23,389 nt of DNA from an uncultured Eubacteriales bacterium (lineage in GTDB: Bacteria > Bacillota > Clostridia > Oscillospirales > Oscillospiraceae), in the NCBI GenBank assembly GCA_900544945.1, contig UQXG01000014.1, positions 1 to 23,389 on the forward strand, given 5' to 3'. Below the pieces are notes generated by a model that made no database searches, was not told the DNA's origin, and worked only from the letters and a program-made list of their open reading frames with translations. Below are positions 14,957 through 22,796 of the stretch, piece by piece. Numbering within the stretch: position 1 is the first letter of the stretch; every line of letters starts with the position of its first letter. A program made the translations under genes and the position numbers.

Positions 14957-15469
14957 TTACAGAAAGAGAATGACAAGCGCCGCCCCGGCGCACAAGCCCA
15001 GAGTCTGATAGCTGCGAAGCCGGACATCCCGATTCTTTTCCAGCCGGGAAAGCTCTCTGCGGCAGGTATCCCGGGCGGCTTCCAGGCCCTGAATCTGACC
15101 CTCTAAATCAAACCGGCCCAGCGTTTGTCCCAGCTGGGCAAGGGGCCGCCGGAGACAGGACGGCAGGTCGTGGCACTGCTCCATGGCTGCGTACATGCAG
15201 CCGCTGGCATCCGGCTGGGCCTGCCAGCTCAGCTCCCGGGTCAGATTCAGAAACACGTCCCGCAAAATACCGCCTGCGTCACTTGCTGCCTGTTTCGTCA
15301 GCTCCGGCAGCGCAATCAGGTGATACCCCAATTCCGCTTCCATATTCTCCAGAACATTCATCAGTTGCCGCAAAAGCCGCTCCCGGCGGCGATATCCCCC
15401 GGCAATTCCCGCGCCGAAGCCGCCGCAGCTGACCAGGACAAACACCGCGCCCATCCATTTTGTGCTCAT
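14957..15469 (-). CDS. spoIIIAB: Stage III sporulation protein AB (170 aa)
   Basis: This protein has N-terminal (about 6-24) and C-terminal (about 154-170) hydrophobic segments that flank a helical cytoplasmic domain (YRRRERLLRQLMNVLENMEAEL...). The fold resembles type II secretion GspF-like proteins. It is thought to pair with the ATPase SpoIIIAA. The start ATG overlaps the spoIIIAA stop by 4 bases (ATGA). Confidence 0.91.
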   Translation of the reverse strand: MSTKWMGAVFVLVSCGGFGAGIAGGYRRRERLLRQLMNVLENMEAELGYHLIALPELTKQAASDAGGILRDVFLNLTRELSWQAQPDASGCMYAAMEQCHDLPSCLRRPLAQLGQTLGRFDLEGQIQGLEAARDTCRRELSRLEKNRDVRLRSYQTLGLCAGAALVILFL

Positions 15470-16287
15470 ATTGTCACCCTTTCCCTTCGGTAAGACTGAT
15501 CCCGGCTCAGAACCAGAATCTGCCGGAACACCCCCGCTTCCAGAAGCCGCCGGTACATAGGACGCTGCCGCAGATTGGAAAGCCCTGCTCCGTGGACAGT
15601 GGCCAGCAGCCTCACGCCGCAGCTTGCGACCTGGAGCACGGCCAGGCTGTCCGCCTCCGAGGTGATCTCGTCCACTGCAATATACGCCGGGCCCATGGTT
15701 TTCAGAACCATCTCCACACCCTGGGGCTTAGGCACGCCGGTGAGAATGTCCATGTGCTGCCCGGTTTCAAAGCCCTCGGGAAACAGCTCTCCCCGCTCGT
15801 CCACCACACTGACTGTTTCCTGTCTGCTGAACTGCCGGGCTAAATCCCGCAGCAGGGTGGTTTTCCCCCAGCCCGGTGCTCCGATGATCAAAGTTGAGGT
15901 CCCCTCCAGGCCTTTGCCCACCCCGGGAAAATCCCGGGCAACACGGACGCACAAAGAGCGGATACTGCGAAAGCCCTCGGTTTGACCCTGACGGAAAATA
16001 CCTTCCCCGCAGACCCCGATCCGGTGTCCCCCCGGGGCCGTCAGATAGCCCTGAGCCAGCGTGGCGGCACACCAGGGAGAATACTTGCTTGCCAGATTGA
16101 GCGTATATTTCAGATCCTCCTGGGATACCGCCCCGACCAGCTCCCTTCGGGTGCTTCCCAGATTGATTTCCGGTGCTGCGTCCAGCCGCAGGCGGATTTC
16201 CCGGGCGGCCTGCCGATCCCGGGTATCCAGCTGCCGGGCGACTGTCGGCGGCAGAATGGACAGCAGTTTTTCCCACGCGCATCTCAT
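15466..16287 (-). CDS. spoIIIAA: Stage III sporulation protein AA, secretion-type ATPase (273 aa)
   Basis: SpoIIIAA is the cytoplasmic ATPase of the mother-cell-to-forespore channel, related to type II/IV secretion ATPases. Walker A GAPGWGKTT is at 136-144, and Walker B ending AYIAVDEI is at 201-208. GYLTAPGGHRIGVCGE (80-95) is a family hallmark. I chose the ATG at 16287, because AGGAG then lies 8 bases upstream. The earlier in-frame ATG (16293) and GTG (16296) are too close to that site. It is the first gene of the eight-gene operon spoIIIAA-AH. Confidence 0.94.
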   Translation of the reverse strand: MRCAWEKLLSILPPTVARQLDTRDRQAAREIRLRLDAAPEINLGSTRRELVGAVSQEDLKYTLNLASKYSPWCAATLAQGYLTAPGGHRIGVCGEGIFRQGQTEGFRSIRSLCVRVARDFPGVGKGLEGTSTLIIGAPGWGKTTLLRDLARQFSRQETVSVVDERGELFPEGFETGQHMDILTGVPKPQGVEMVLKTMGPAYIAVDEITSEADSLAVLQVASCGVRLLATVHGAGLSNLRQRPMYRRLLEAGVFRQILVLSRDQSYRRERVTI

Positions 16288-16305
16288 TTGCATCACTCCT
16301 GAGAC

Positions 16306-16333
16306 AGCCTATGCGGCCTGTCCGCCGGATAGC
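16306..16333 (-). promoter_or_regulatory. Candidate sigma-E promoter of spoIIIA
   Basis: On the - strand CATAGGCT (16313-16306) resembles a sigma-E -10 and sits 18 bases before the spoIIIAA start. The -35 candidate (GCTATCC, 16333-16327, 13-base spacer) is weak. The call leans on the known sigma-E control of this operon and on the similar -10 before yunB (CATAGCCT). Confidence 0.35.
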
Positions 16334-16487
16334 ACTAACCAGCCTTTCCGAAAGAAATATCGCGGGTGTGGCCCCTTCCAGGGATTCCCTCCGGTCACAA
16401 TCCCCTGGTACTTCCGAGAACCATCAATATCCCCCATAGCTCCCGCTCTGGTGAAGTGGCGGCGTAACCAACTGAATAGGAAAAAAT

Positions 16488-16548
16488 GCCCTCATCCGTC
16501 TCGTGCTTGCGGGGGACGCACGAGCCACCTTCCCCGTGGGGGAAGGCT
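16488..16548. repeat. Double-hairpin palindromic repeat
   Basis: Two hairpins lie in tandem. CTCGTGC/GCACGAG is at 16500-16506 with 16518-16524, and CCTTCCCC/GGGGAAGG is at 16528-16535 with 16539-16546. They are preceded by GCCCTCATCCGT and followed by CTTAGGGG. From memory, elements of this pattern occur in many copies in gut Clostridia genomes. The interval 16288-16596 holds the spoIIIA promoter region, this repeat and the coaX terminator; I see nothing recognisable in 16335-16485. Confidence 0.65.
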
Positions 16549-16560
16549 TAGGGGAACAGC

Positions 16561-16595
16561 AAAAAACCGCCTCACCTTTCGGTGAGACGGTTTTT
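16561..16595 (-). terminator. Intrinsic terminator of coaX
   Basis: The stem CTCACC/GGTGAG is extended by a CCG/CGG block and A/T runs, with one mismatch. On the - strand it ends in a run of six Ts. It begins 2 bases past the coaX stop. The hairpin is also T-rich on the + strand, but no + gene leads into it. Confidence 0.8.
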
Positions 16596-16596
16596 A

Positions 16597-17364
16597 TCAT
16601 TTTTTATTTTTCTTGTAGATGATGTTCAAGCCCTTCAGGAGCAGATTCTTTTCCAGAATGATCTCCCGCTTGCACAGGGGCGTAATGAACTGTGCAAGGC
16701 CTCCGGTGGCGATCAGGGTGCACCGGTGTCCCAGCTCCTCCTCCATCCGCTCCACAAGCCCGTCGATCATGGCGGCGGTACCGTACATCATGCCGCTGCG
16801 CATACAGTCCACGGTGTTCTTGCCGATGACCTGCTTTGGCTTATCCAGACTGATGCCGGGAAGCTGTGCCGCCCGGCTGGTCAGGGCATCCAGGGACACC
16901 CGGACGCCGGGGAAAATCACGCCGCCCATGTAAACATTCTCCGGCTCCACCACTTCAATGGTGGTTGCCGTGCCCAGATCCATCAGAATCAAGGGTGCCT
17001 GATACTCCGCAAGAGCCGCTACGGCAACGACGATTCGGTCGCTGCCCACCTGACTGGGCACATCCACATGGATGTTCAGCCCGGTCTTCAGACCGGGGCC
17101 TACCACCATAGGCTGCTTACCGATGACCTTCATCACACCGGTACGAACGGAGTTGAACACCGGGGGCACCACGGACGAAATAATGCAGTCGTCGATGTCG
17201 GAGATCCGCGCGCCGTAGGCTTCCAGCATACTTTTGATTTCCACACCGTACTGGTCGGAGGTTCTGGTGTGATCCGTGGCGATTCGGGCCTTAAAGAGAA
17301 TTTTATCGTTTTCAAAGCAGCCAATCACCAGATTGGTATTGCCGATATCAATTGCCAGAAGCAT
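16597..17364 (-). CDS. coaX: Type III pantothenate kinase CoaX (255 aa)
   Basis: CoaX phosphorylates pantothenate to 4'-phosphopantothenate, the first committed step of coenzyme A synthesis. It is the ASKHA-fold type that is not feedback-inhibited by CoA. Phosphate-binding motif 1 is DIGNTN (6-11). GSDR (107-110) carries the catalytic Asp109, and DLGTATT (129-135) is motif 2. GGVIFPG and SRAAQLP are also typical. The length is normal. The start is the ATG at 17364 with AAAGGAG seven bases upstream. It lies 12 bases after the ECF substrate-binding gene, so the two form an operon for pantothenate uptake and trapping. Confidence 0.95.
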   Translation of the reverse strand: MLLAIDIGNTNLVIGCFENDKILFKARIATDHTRTSDQYGVEIKSMLEAYGARISDIDDCIISSVVPPVFNSVRTGVMKVIGKQPMVVGPGLKTGLNIHVDVPSQVGSDRIVVAVAALAEYQAPLILMDLGTATTIEVVEPENVYMGGVIFPGVRVSLDALTSRAAQLPGISLDKPKQVIGKNTVDCMRSGMMYGTAAMIDGLVERMEEELGHRCTLIATGGLAQFITPLCKREIILEKNLLLKGLNIIYKKNKK

Positions 17365-17376
17365 AGGCGCACTCCT

Positions 17377-18009
17377 TTATCGTTTTTTCATCCGCTCCGT
17401 CAGCCGGAGCAGTGCCTTACCGATGACGGTCACCAGTACCGCGGCGATGATGGCCTCCGGAATGCCGGAGGCGGTGACGGTACCCATGACCAGGCCAAAC
17501 ACCGCGGTGATGGCCACATTCTTCGCCTGGGCATACTGCTGGGCAAGCAGCAGGTAGATGCTGCCCATGACGAGAATGGTATGACAGATGGTGGACACCG
17601 CTGCGGTAACGGGCAAGGCCAGATAGTCCTGTTTCAGTGTCTTCTTGGTCAGCCGCCAGAGCCAGCCCGCGATAACGCCAAGGGCAATCCGGCAGCCCAA
17701 GGCAATCCAAAGGCTTTTCAGCACACCGGGCAAGCCTTCCGTGGTCATGAACGGGGAGAAGGCGAAGGCCAGAAGTCCGGGGGCGGTGGTATTGGCCCAG
17801 ATCGAGCACAGGCCGAACACGGCGCCCAGCACCGCGCCTGCCGCCGGCCCCAGCAGCACCGCACCCAGAATCACCGGGATGTGCATGGTGGTGGCCTTGA
17901 TGACAGGCAGCGGAATAAAGCCGATTCCCGTCATGCCCATGACCAGCAGTACGCCGCAGAACATGGCAAGAGTCGCCATGTAGCGGGTGTCCATCTTTCG
18001 TTTTTGCAT
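17377..18009 (-). CDS. panT: ECF transporter S component, probably for pantothenate (210 aa)
   Basis: This is an integral membrane substrate-binding subunit of an energy-coupling factor transporter. It has about five to six hydrophobic segments and the stretch GFIPLPVIKATTMHIPVILG, followed by GPAAGAVLGAVFGL, typical of this superfamily. It needs a shared EcfA/EcfA'/EcfT module, which is not in the window. The pantothenate assignment is an inference from its operon with coaX and the divergent coaBC, plus resemblance to PanT. I chose the ATG at 18009 (AGGAGG, 8 bases upstream) over the TTG at 18015. The promoter is at 18089-18117. Confidence 0.82.
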   Translation of the reverse strand: MQKRKMDTRYMATLAMFCGVLLVMGMTGIGFIPLPVIKATTMHIPVILGAVLLGPAAGAVLGAVFGLCSIWANTTAPGLLAFAFSPFMTTEGLPGVLKSLWIALGCRIALGVIAGWLWRLTKKTLKQDYLALPVTAAVSTICHTILVMGSIYLLLAQQYAQAKNVAITAVFGLVMGTVTASGIPEAIIAAVLVTVIGKALLRLTERMKKR

Positions 18010-18088
18010 ATTCAATTCCTCCTGCTGCCGTTCCCTGAATGTTAAGCGGGATACAGCGCAAATTTATGAGCCAAAAGCTCAGTGCCGT

Positions 18089-18117
18089 ATTATACCAGAA
18101 CTTTGAATAAATTACAA
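18089..18117 (-). promoter_or_regulatory. Sigma-A promoter of panT-coaX
   Basis: On the - strand TTGTAA (18117-18112) is separated by 17 bases from a perfect TATAAT (18094-18089), with TGG just before it (extended -10). The leader is about 73 bases with only a small 5-bp hairpin. Confidence 0.7.
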
Positions 18118-18131
18118 GTACAAATCAACTC

Positions 18132-18160
18132 TTTACATAGGCTTTCCGAACCGTTATAAT
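18132..18160 (+). promoter_or_regulatory. Sigma-A promoter of coaBC
   Basis: TTTACA (18132-18137), a 17-base spacer and TATAAT (18155-18160). It is followed by TTGGAGG at 18174-18180 and the ATG at 18188. It is back to back with the panT-coaX promoter, only 14 bases apart at the -35 boxes. Confidence 0.78.
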
Positions 18161-18187
18161 GAAGAAAACAATTTTGGAGGTTTTGAC

Positions 18188-19381
18188 ATGCTGAAAGGAA
18201 AAACCGTTCTGCTGGGTGTCACCGGCGGAATTGCCGCCTACAAGGCGGCCGCTTTGGCTTCCTTGCTTATCAAGCAGCACGCAGCGGTGGAGGTGGTCAT
18301 GACCAAAAATGCCACTCAGTTTGTAACGCCCCTGACCTTTGAGCAGCTCACCGGCCGCCGCACCATGGTCGATACCTTCGACCGGAACTTTTCCCATCAG
18401 GTGGAGCACATCTCCCTGGCGCAGCGGACGGATCTTGTCATCATTGCCCCGGCCACGGCCAACGTCTGCGCGAAGCTTGCCCACGGACTGGCCGACGATA
18501 TGCTCACCACCACGGTGCTGGCCTGTCGGTGTCCCAAGCTCATTGCCCCGGCCATGAACACCAATATGTACGAAAACCCCGTGACCCAGGACAATCTGGC
18601 CCTGCTGGAAAAGTACGACTGGGAGGTCATTTCCCCTGCCAGCGGCCGGCTGGCCTGCGGGGCGGTTGGCCCGGGCAAGCTGCCGGAGCCGGTGGATTTG
18701 CTCCAGTATATTCTGCGCCATCTGGCACTTCCCCACGACCTTTCCGGCAAGCGGGTGCTCGTCAGTGCCGGCCCCACCCAGGAGGCCATTGACCCGGTGC
18801 GGTATCTGACGAATCACTCCACCGGAAAAATGGGCTACGCCCTTGCCAGAATGGCCATGCTCCGGGGAGCGGATGTCACCCTGGTCTCCGGCCCCACGGC
18901 CATCGAACCGCCTCCCTTCCTGCGCACCATTCTCGTGGTGTCCGCTCAGGATATGTATGACGCCATCTCGGAAAACGCTCCCCAGGCGGATTTCATCTTC
19001 ATGGCAGCCGCCGTGGCGGATTATACCCCCACGGAATGTGCAGACAATAAAATCAAGAAGAAAGACGGCGACATGGCCATCCCTCTGAAGCGCACCCAGG
19101 ATATCCTGGGCTTTCTGGGGGAGCACCGGGCTCCCGGTCAGATTCTCTGCGGCTTTTCCATGGAGACTCAGAATATGCTGGAAAACAGCCGGGCAAAGCT
19201 TTCCAAGAAGCATGTGGACATGATCTGCGCCAACAATCTGAAGGTTCCCGGTGCGGGCTTCGGCGTGGATACCAACATTCTCACCCTCATCACCCGGGAT
19301 GCTGTTACCGAGCTCCCCAAGATGTCCAAGGAAGAGGCGGCCAACGCCATTCTGGATCAGGCCCTGGCCCTTATGAAATGA
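18188..19381 (+). CDS. coaBC: Bifunctional phosphopantothenoylcysteine decarboxylase / phosphopantothenate--cysteine ligase CoaBC (397 aa)
   Basis: This enzyme joins cysteine to 4'-phosphopantothenate and then decarboxylates the product to 4'-phosphopantetheine. The N-terminal CoaC flavoprotein domain (about 1-180) has VTGGIAAYKA (11-20), catalytic His74 (VEHISLA), the PAMNTNMYENP motif (121-131) and Cys157 in the RLACG loop. The CoaB domain (about 187-397) starts with KRVLVSAGPTQEAIDPVRYL. It carries NHSTGKMGYALA and AAVADY, and a lysine-rich nucleotide-binding segment (IKKKDGD). Both halves look intact. The start is well supported by GGAGG and the promoter. Divergent from panT-coaX, it covers the next two steps of the pathway. 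Confidence 0.97.
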   Translation: MLKGKTVLLGVTGGIAAYKAAALASLLIKQHAAVEVVMTKNATQFVTPLTFEQLTGRRTMVDTFDRNFSHQVEHISLAQRTDLVIIAPATANVCAKLAHGLADDMLTTTVLACRCPKLIAPAMNTNMYENPVTQDNLALLEKYDWEVISPASGRLACGAVGPGKLPEPVDLLQYILRHLALPHDLSGKRVLVSAGPTQEAIDPVRYLTNHSTGKMGYALARMAMLRGADVTLVSGPTAIEPPPFLRTILVVSAQDMYDAISENAPQADFIFMAAAVADYTPTECADNKIKKKDGDMAIPLKRTQDILGFLGEHRAPGQILCGFSMETQNMLENSRAKLSKKHVDMICANNLKVPGAGFGVDTNILTLITRDAVTELPKMSKEEAANAILDQALALMK

Positions 19382-19394
19382 CACCGTATTATCA

Positions 19395-19431
19395 AAGCAT
19401 CCCCCGGCGCACAATGGGCCGGGGGATGCTT
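19395..19431. terminator. Shared hairpin between coaBC and radA
   Basis: A 14-bp perfect GC-rich stem (19395-19408 with 19418-19431, 9-base loop) fills the 51-base gap between two convergent stops. Neither side has a clean T run, but its position and strength suggest a bidirectional terminator. Confidence 0.65.
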
Positions 19432-19432
19432 G

Positions 19433-20794
19433 TTATAGTGCGGTTTCGATGGCCTCTCTCAGATTTCGCACCCGGTAAACTGTCAGTCCCGCCGGAATTT
19501 CCATTTTTTCCGAGCCGCTTCTGGGAATGATGCACTTCTTGAAGCCCAGCCGGGATACCTCCCCCAGCCGCTGCGCCAGGTGGGATACGGCCCGGATCTC
19601 GCCCGTCAGACCCACTTCTCCAATGGCCACCAGGTCGTCGGCAATGGCTCCGTCCCGATAGGAAGAAGCGATGGCCAGAGCCACAGGCAGGTCTGCCCCC
19701 GGCTCATCCAGCCGCAAGCCGCCGATGACGTTGATGTAGGCATCAAAGGCACTGAGCTTCATCCCCGCCCGCTTTTCGGCCACGGCCATCAGCAGTACCG
19801 CCCGGTTGAAGTCGAAGCCGTCGGCGGCTCGCCGGGGCACGTTGAAGGTAGTCTTGGTCACAAGCGCCTGAACCTCTGCCAGCACCGGCCGGGTGCCCTC
19901 CATCACACAGGCAACACAGGTACCGCTGGCCCCCTCCGGCCGTCCCTCCAGCAGCATTTGGGAAGGATTGGGGACCTCCGCAAGACCGGAATCCAGCATT
20001 TCGAACACGCCGATTTCGTTGGTGGAACCGAACCGGTTTTTGGCCGCCCGGAGGAGCCGATAGGAGGTGTTGGGATCGCCCTCAAAGTACAGCACGCAGT
20101 CCACCATATGCTCCAGTACCTTAGGCCCCGCAATATTGCCGTCCTTGTTGATATGTCCCACCACGAAAACCGTGATGCCCTGAGACTTGGAAATCTGCAT
20201 CAGGGTCATGGTGCAGTCCTTCACCTGGGAAATGCTTCCCGGGGAGGACTCGTTATTTTCGTTGTATAAGGTCTGAATGGAGTCCACGATCAGAATATCC
20301 GGCTTTGTTTCCTCCACCGTCTCCACCACGTCGGAAAGCCGGGTCTCCGACAGGATGAAGAGCTCCTCCGGGGCAACCCCCAACCGCTCCGCTCGAAGCT
20401 TCAGCTGCCGCTCGCTTTCCTCGCCGGAAATGTACAGTACCCGACGCTCGGCGCAGAGCCGGTTGCAGATTTGAAGCAAAAGGGTTGACTTACCGATGCC
20501 GGGAGCGCCGCCCACCAGCACCAGAGACCCGGCCACCGCGCCGCCGCCCAGCACCCGATCCAGTTCTCCCATGCCCGTGGAGAAGCGGATTTCGCTGTCG
20601 CCGGTGACCTCCCGAAGCCGCAGGGGTACTCGGCTGACTCCCACAGGAGCAGGCTTGGCTCTGCCCGGAGCCGCTGGCTTTTCGATGTGCTCTTCCATGG
20701 TGTTGTAGGCCCCGCAGCTGGGACACCTGCCCATCCATTTTGGAGTTTCATTTCCGCAGTTCGTGCAGAAAAAAACGGATTTTGCCTTCGCCAT
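19433..20794 (-). CDS. radA: DNA repair protein RadA/Sms (453 aa)
   Basis: RadA is a RecA-like, hexameric branch-migrating helicase used in recombinational repair and transformation. The N-terminal zinc finger has C10, C13, C24 and C27. Walker A GGAPGIGKST is at 95-104, Walker B around ILIVDS at 167-172, and the family-specific KNRFG at 252-256. The C-terminal third is a Lon-protease-like domain (from about GTRPVLAEVQALV) without protease activity. The length is typical. The start is the ATG at 20794 with a GGGGAG site about nine bases before it. It lies 16 bases after the Cys-rich small-domain gene. Confidence 0.96.
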   Translation of the reverse strand: MAKAKSVFFCTNCGNETPKWMGRCPSCGAYNTMEEHIEKPAAPGRAKPAPVGVSRVPLRLREVTGDSEIRFSTGMGELDRVLGGGAVAGSLVLVGGAPGIGKSTLLLQICNRLCAERRVLYISGEESERQLKLRAERLGVAPEELFILSETRLSDVVETVEETKPDILIVDSIQTLYNENNESSPGSISQVKDCTMTLMQISKSQGITVFVVGHINKDGNIAGPKVLEHMVDCVLYFEGDPNTSYRLLRAAKNRFGSTNEIGVFEMLDSGLAEVPNPSQMLLEGRPEGASGTCVACVMEGTRPVLAEVQALVTKTTFNVPRRAADGFDFNRAVLLMAVAEKRAGMKLSAFDAYINVIGGLRLDEPGADLPVALAIASSYRDGAIADDLVAIGEVGLTGEIRAVSHLAQRLGEVSRLGFKKCIIPRSGSEKMEIPAGLTVYRVRNLREAIETAL

Positions 20795-20810
20795 ATGAAT
20801 TTCTCCCCGC

Positions 20811-21071
20811 TTATTCTTTCTTTTTTACCAGCTCCAGCACCTGGGACATCTGCTTGCAGATACCCGGATAGCTTTCCCGCCTATGGGGGCGCAGGCAGCC
20901 GCTGCAATCCTTGATGCCGCTGTCCGTATACCGGAAGCTTCCGCCGCATTTGTCTCCCAGGCAGTACAGGGGGCAGTAGCAGAACAGGCAGCTGAAGGTT
21001 TCCGGGTCTGCCCCTTCATGGCAGGGAAAATACTCGCACTGCTTGTTCTGAAAAAAATCGTAATGTGCCAT
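20811..21071 (-). CDS. Cysteine-rich small domain protein (86 aa)
   Basis: This is a small protein with ten cysteines (12, 17, 28, 31, 33, 37, 42, 56, 59, 72), several in close pairs such as CLFCYCPLYC and CSGC. The pattern matches the family known as the cysteine-rich small domain (Pfam Cys_rich_small), a presumed metal-binding module of unknown role. It probably holds zinc or an iron-sulfur centre. The GGAGG at about 21079-21083 supports the ATG at 21071. It sits between rluA and radA in one transcription unit. A 6-bp hairpin (CTTCCC/GGGAAG, 21089-21104) lies between it and the rluA stop. Confidence 0.82.
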   Translation of the reverse strand: MAHYDFFQNKQCEYFPCHEGADPETFSCLFCYCPLYCLGDKCGGSFRYTDSGIKDCSGCLRPHRRESYPGICKQMSQVLELVKKKE

Positions 21072-21105
21072 TTTGCGTCCTCCGCGCTCTTCCCTTTTGG
21101 GAAGA

Positions 21106-21741
21106 TTATGTTATAATAGACCAGGGGTAAACCTTCGGCGGCTCCTGGGAAAAGATCATAAATTTCCCGGTCACCGGATGGGTAAACCCGATTTTGTGGG
21201 ACCACAGGGCAATTTCACAGGGATCTTCCAGGGTGGAGTACTTCCGTTCCCCCACGAGAGGCATTCCCCGGGAGGCGAACTGCACCCGAATCTGGTGGGT
21301 ACGGCCTGTGCGAAGGTGAATCCGCACCTTCGACAAATTTTCTGCCCGGCTCAGCACCTCATAGTCCAGAACGGCTTCCTGAACGCCCTTACCCGGCGCT
21401 TCCGCTACCATGGTCATCCGCCGGGCCTTATCCCGGTACAGTAGATCCGTCAGGGTTCCTTTGTCCCCTTCCGGCACGCCGTGAACCACCGCCAGATATT
21501 CCTTCTGGAATTTGTCCTCCCGAATCTGCCGGGACAGCTCCGAGGCACCTTCGGCGCTTCGTGCCAGCACCATCACGCCGCTGACCACCCGGTCAAGCCG
21601 GTGCACCGTCCGGATATCTGCCTGAGAATCTCCCAGAGCCTCCCGCACCAGTTCAGGCAGTCCACCGGGCTCGTCCGTGGACAGCACCCGGGCAGGTTTA
21701 ACGCATACCACTACTGCTTCATCTATGTACAGCAATTCCAT
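21106..21741 (-). CDS. RluA-family RNA pseudouridine synthase (211 aa)
   Basis: This enzyme isomerises uridine to pseudouridine in rRNA or tRNA. The catalytic motif HRLDRVVSGVMVLA begins at 47, with nucleophile Asp50. The later blocks KEYLAVVHG, RTGRTHQIRVQFA (the second family signature) and GFTHPVTGK are all present. There is no N-terminal S4 domain, so it belongs to the short RluA/RluC-catalytic-only group; the exact target cannot be told. The start is the ATG at 21741 with AGGGGAG six bases upstream; the frame is open to 21795 but without family similarity. It is the first gene of a unit that continues into the Cys-rich gene and radA. Confidence 0.92.
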   Translation of the reverse strand: MELLYIDEAVVVCVKPARVLSTDEPGGLPELVREALGDSQADIRTVHRLDRVVSGVMVLARSAEGASELSRQIREDKFQKEYLAVVHGVPEGDKGTLTDLLYRDKARRMTMVAEAPGKGVQEAVLDYEVLSRAENLSKVRIHLRTGRTHQIRVQFASRGMPLVGERKYSTLEDPCEIALWSHKIGFTHPVTGKFMIFSQEPPKVYPWSIIT

Positions 21742-21766
21742 CGCATACTCCCCTTTTCGATACCTC

Positions 21767-21795
21767 ATCATATCAAAAAAATCACCGCAATGCAA
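21767..21795 (-). promoter_or_regulatory. Sigma-A promoter of the rluA-type gene
   Basis: On the - strand TTGCAT (21795-21790) and TATGAT (21772-21767) are separated by 17 bases. The -10 lies 25 bases before the start codon. This promoter occupies the 71-base divergent gap; I could not find a clear promoter for the dehydrogenase on the other strand. Confidence 0.6.
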
Positions 21796-21812
21796 GCGGA
21801 AGGAGGCTTTTC

Positions 21813-22772
21813 ATGAAAATCGTAATCCTGGACGGCTATGCCCTGAACCCCGGAGACCTGTCCTACGACTGCCTGAAGGCATTCGGCGAGCTGACGGTCT
21901 ACGAGGGCACGGACTCAGAGACGGAGGCCATTGCCAGAATCGGCGATGCCGAAATCGTCCTTATCAACAAGGTTCCCATTACCGAATCCCTGCTGGCTGC
22001 CTGTCCGTCTATCCGCCTGATTTGCGTCCAGGCTACCGGCTACAATGTGGTGGACTGTGAAGCCTGCAAAAAGCGGGGCATTCTTGTAACCAACGTGCCC
22101 TGTTACGGCACTGCGGCAGTGGCTCAGTTTACCATGGCTCTCCTGCTGGAGCTGTGCCATCAGATCGGGCTTCACGACCGGGATGTCCACGCCGGAGGCT
22201 GGGAAAAGGCCGACTGCTTCTGCTACTGGCTGACCCCCCAGATGGAGCTGGCCGGGAAAACCATGGGCATCATCGGCTTCGGCAAAATCGGCATGGCCGT
22301 GGGTAAGCTTGCGAAGGCCTTCGGCATGGAGGTGCTGGCCTACAACCGGAGCCAGTGCGAGGAAGGCAAAAAAATCGGCACCTATGTAGACCTTGACACC
22401 CTGCTTGCCAAATCCGATGTGATTTCCCTTCACTGTCCCCTGTTCCCGGAGACCAAGGGGATCATCAATGAGGCCTCCATTGCCAAAATGAAGGACGGAG
22501 CCATGCTCATCAACACCGCCCGTGGGCCATTGGTGGAGGAAGAAGCCCTTGCCGCGGCACTGAATACCGGAAAGCTTCGCGGTGCGGCTCTGGATGTGGT
22601 CACACAGGAGCCGATTAACGGAAGCAGCCCCCTTCTCACCTGCAAGAACTGCGTCATCACCCCTCACATCGCCTGGGCACCCATCGAAAGCCGCCAGCGC
22701 CTACTGGACACAGTCGTGGACAATATCCGTGCCTACCTTGCCGGAAAGCCCCAGAATGTGGTGAATCCGTAA
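21813..22772 (+). CDS. D-2-hydroxyacid dehydrogenase (319 aa)
   Basis: This is an NAD(P)-dependent oxidoreductase that interconverts 2-oxoacids and D-2-hydroxyacids (glycerate/hydroxypyruvate or D-lactate type; the substrate cannot be told). The Rossmann motif GFGKIG is at 155-160. The catalytic residues fall in the expected blocks: Arg237 (NTARGPLV), Glu266 (VTQEPI) and His285 (TPHIAWAP). The substrate loop has VQATGYNVVD (72-81). After the second Rossmann strand the sequence is YNRS (177-180). It lacks the usual acidic residue there, which hints at NADP(H) use. The start has AAGGAGG about seven bases upstream. It is a single gene, followed by a repeat copy. Confidence 0.92.
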   Translation: MKIVILDGYALNPGDLSYDCLKAFGELTVYEGTDSETEAIARIGDAEIVLINKVPITESLLAACPSIRLICVQATGYNVVDCEACKKRGILVTNVPCYGTAAVAQFTMALLLELCHQIGLHDRDVHAGGWEKADCFCYWLTPQMELAGKTMGIIGFGKIGMAVGKLAKAFGMEVLAYNRSQCEEGKKIGTYVDLDTLLAKSDVISLHCPLFPETKGIINEASIAKMKDGAMLINTARGPLVEEEALAAALNTGKLRGAALDVVTQEPINGSSPLLTCKNCVITPHIAWAPIESRQRLLDTVVDNIRAYLAGKPQNVVNP

Positions 22773-22796
22773 AAAAGTCCACATTTTACCTGAGCA

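Noticed and set aside
16415..16450. Possible fifth fragment of the dispersed repeat (ACTTCCGAGAA...CATAGC)
   Set aside because: It matches copy B only in two short blocks with different spacing, and the conserved core and hairpins are absent. Chance is enough to explain it.
21112..21117. TATAAT on the + strand at the end of the rluA-type gene
   Set aside because: There is no -35 at 16-18 bases and no gene downstream on that strand for 700 bases. It is antisense to the rluA-type gene.
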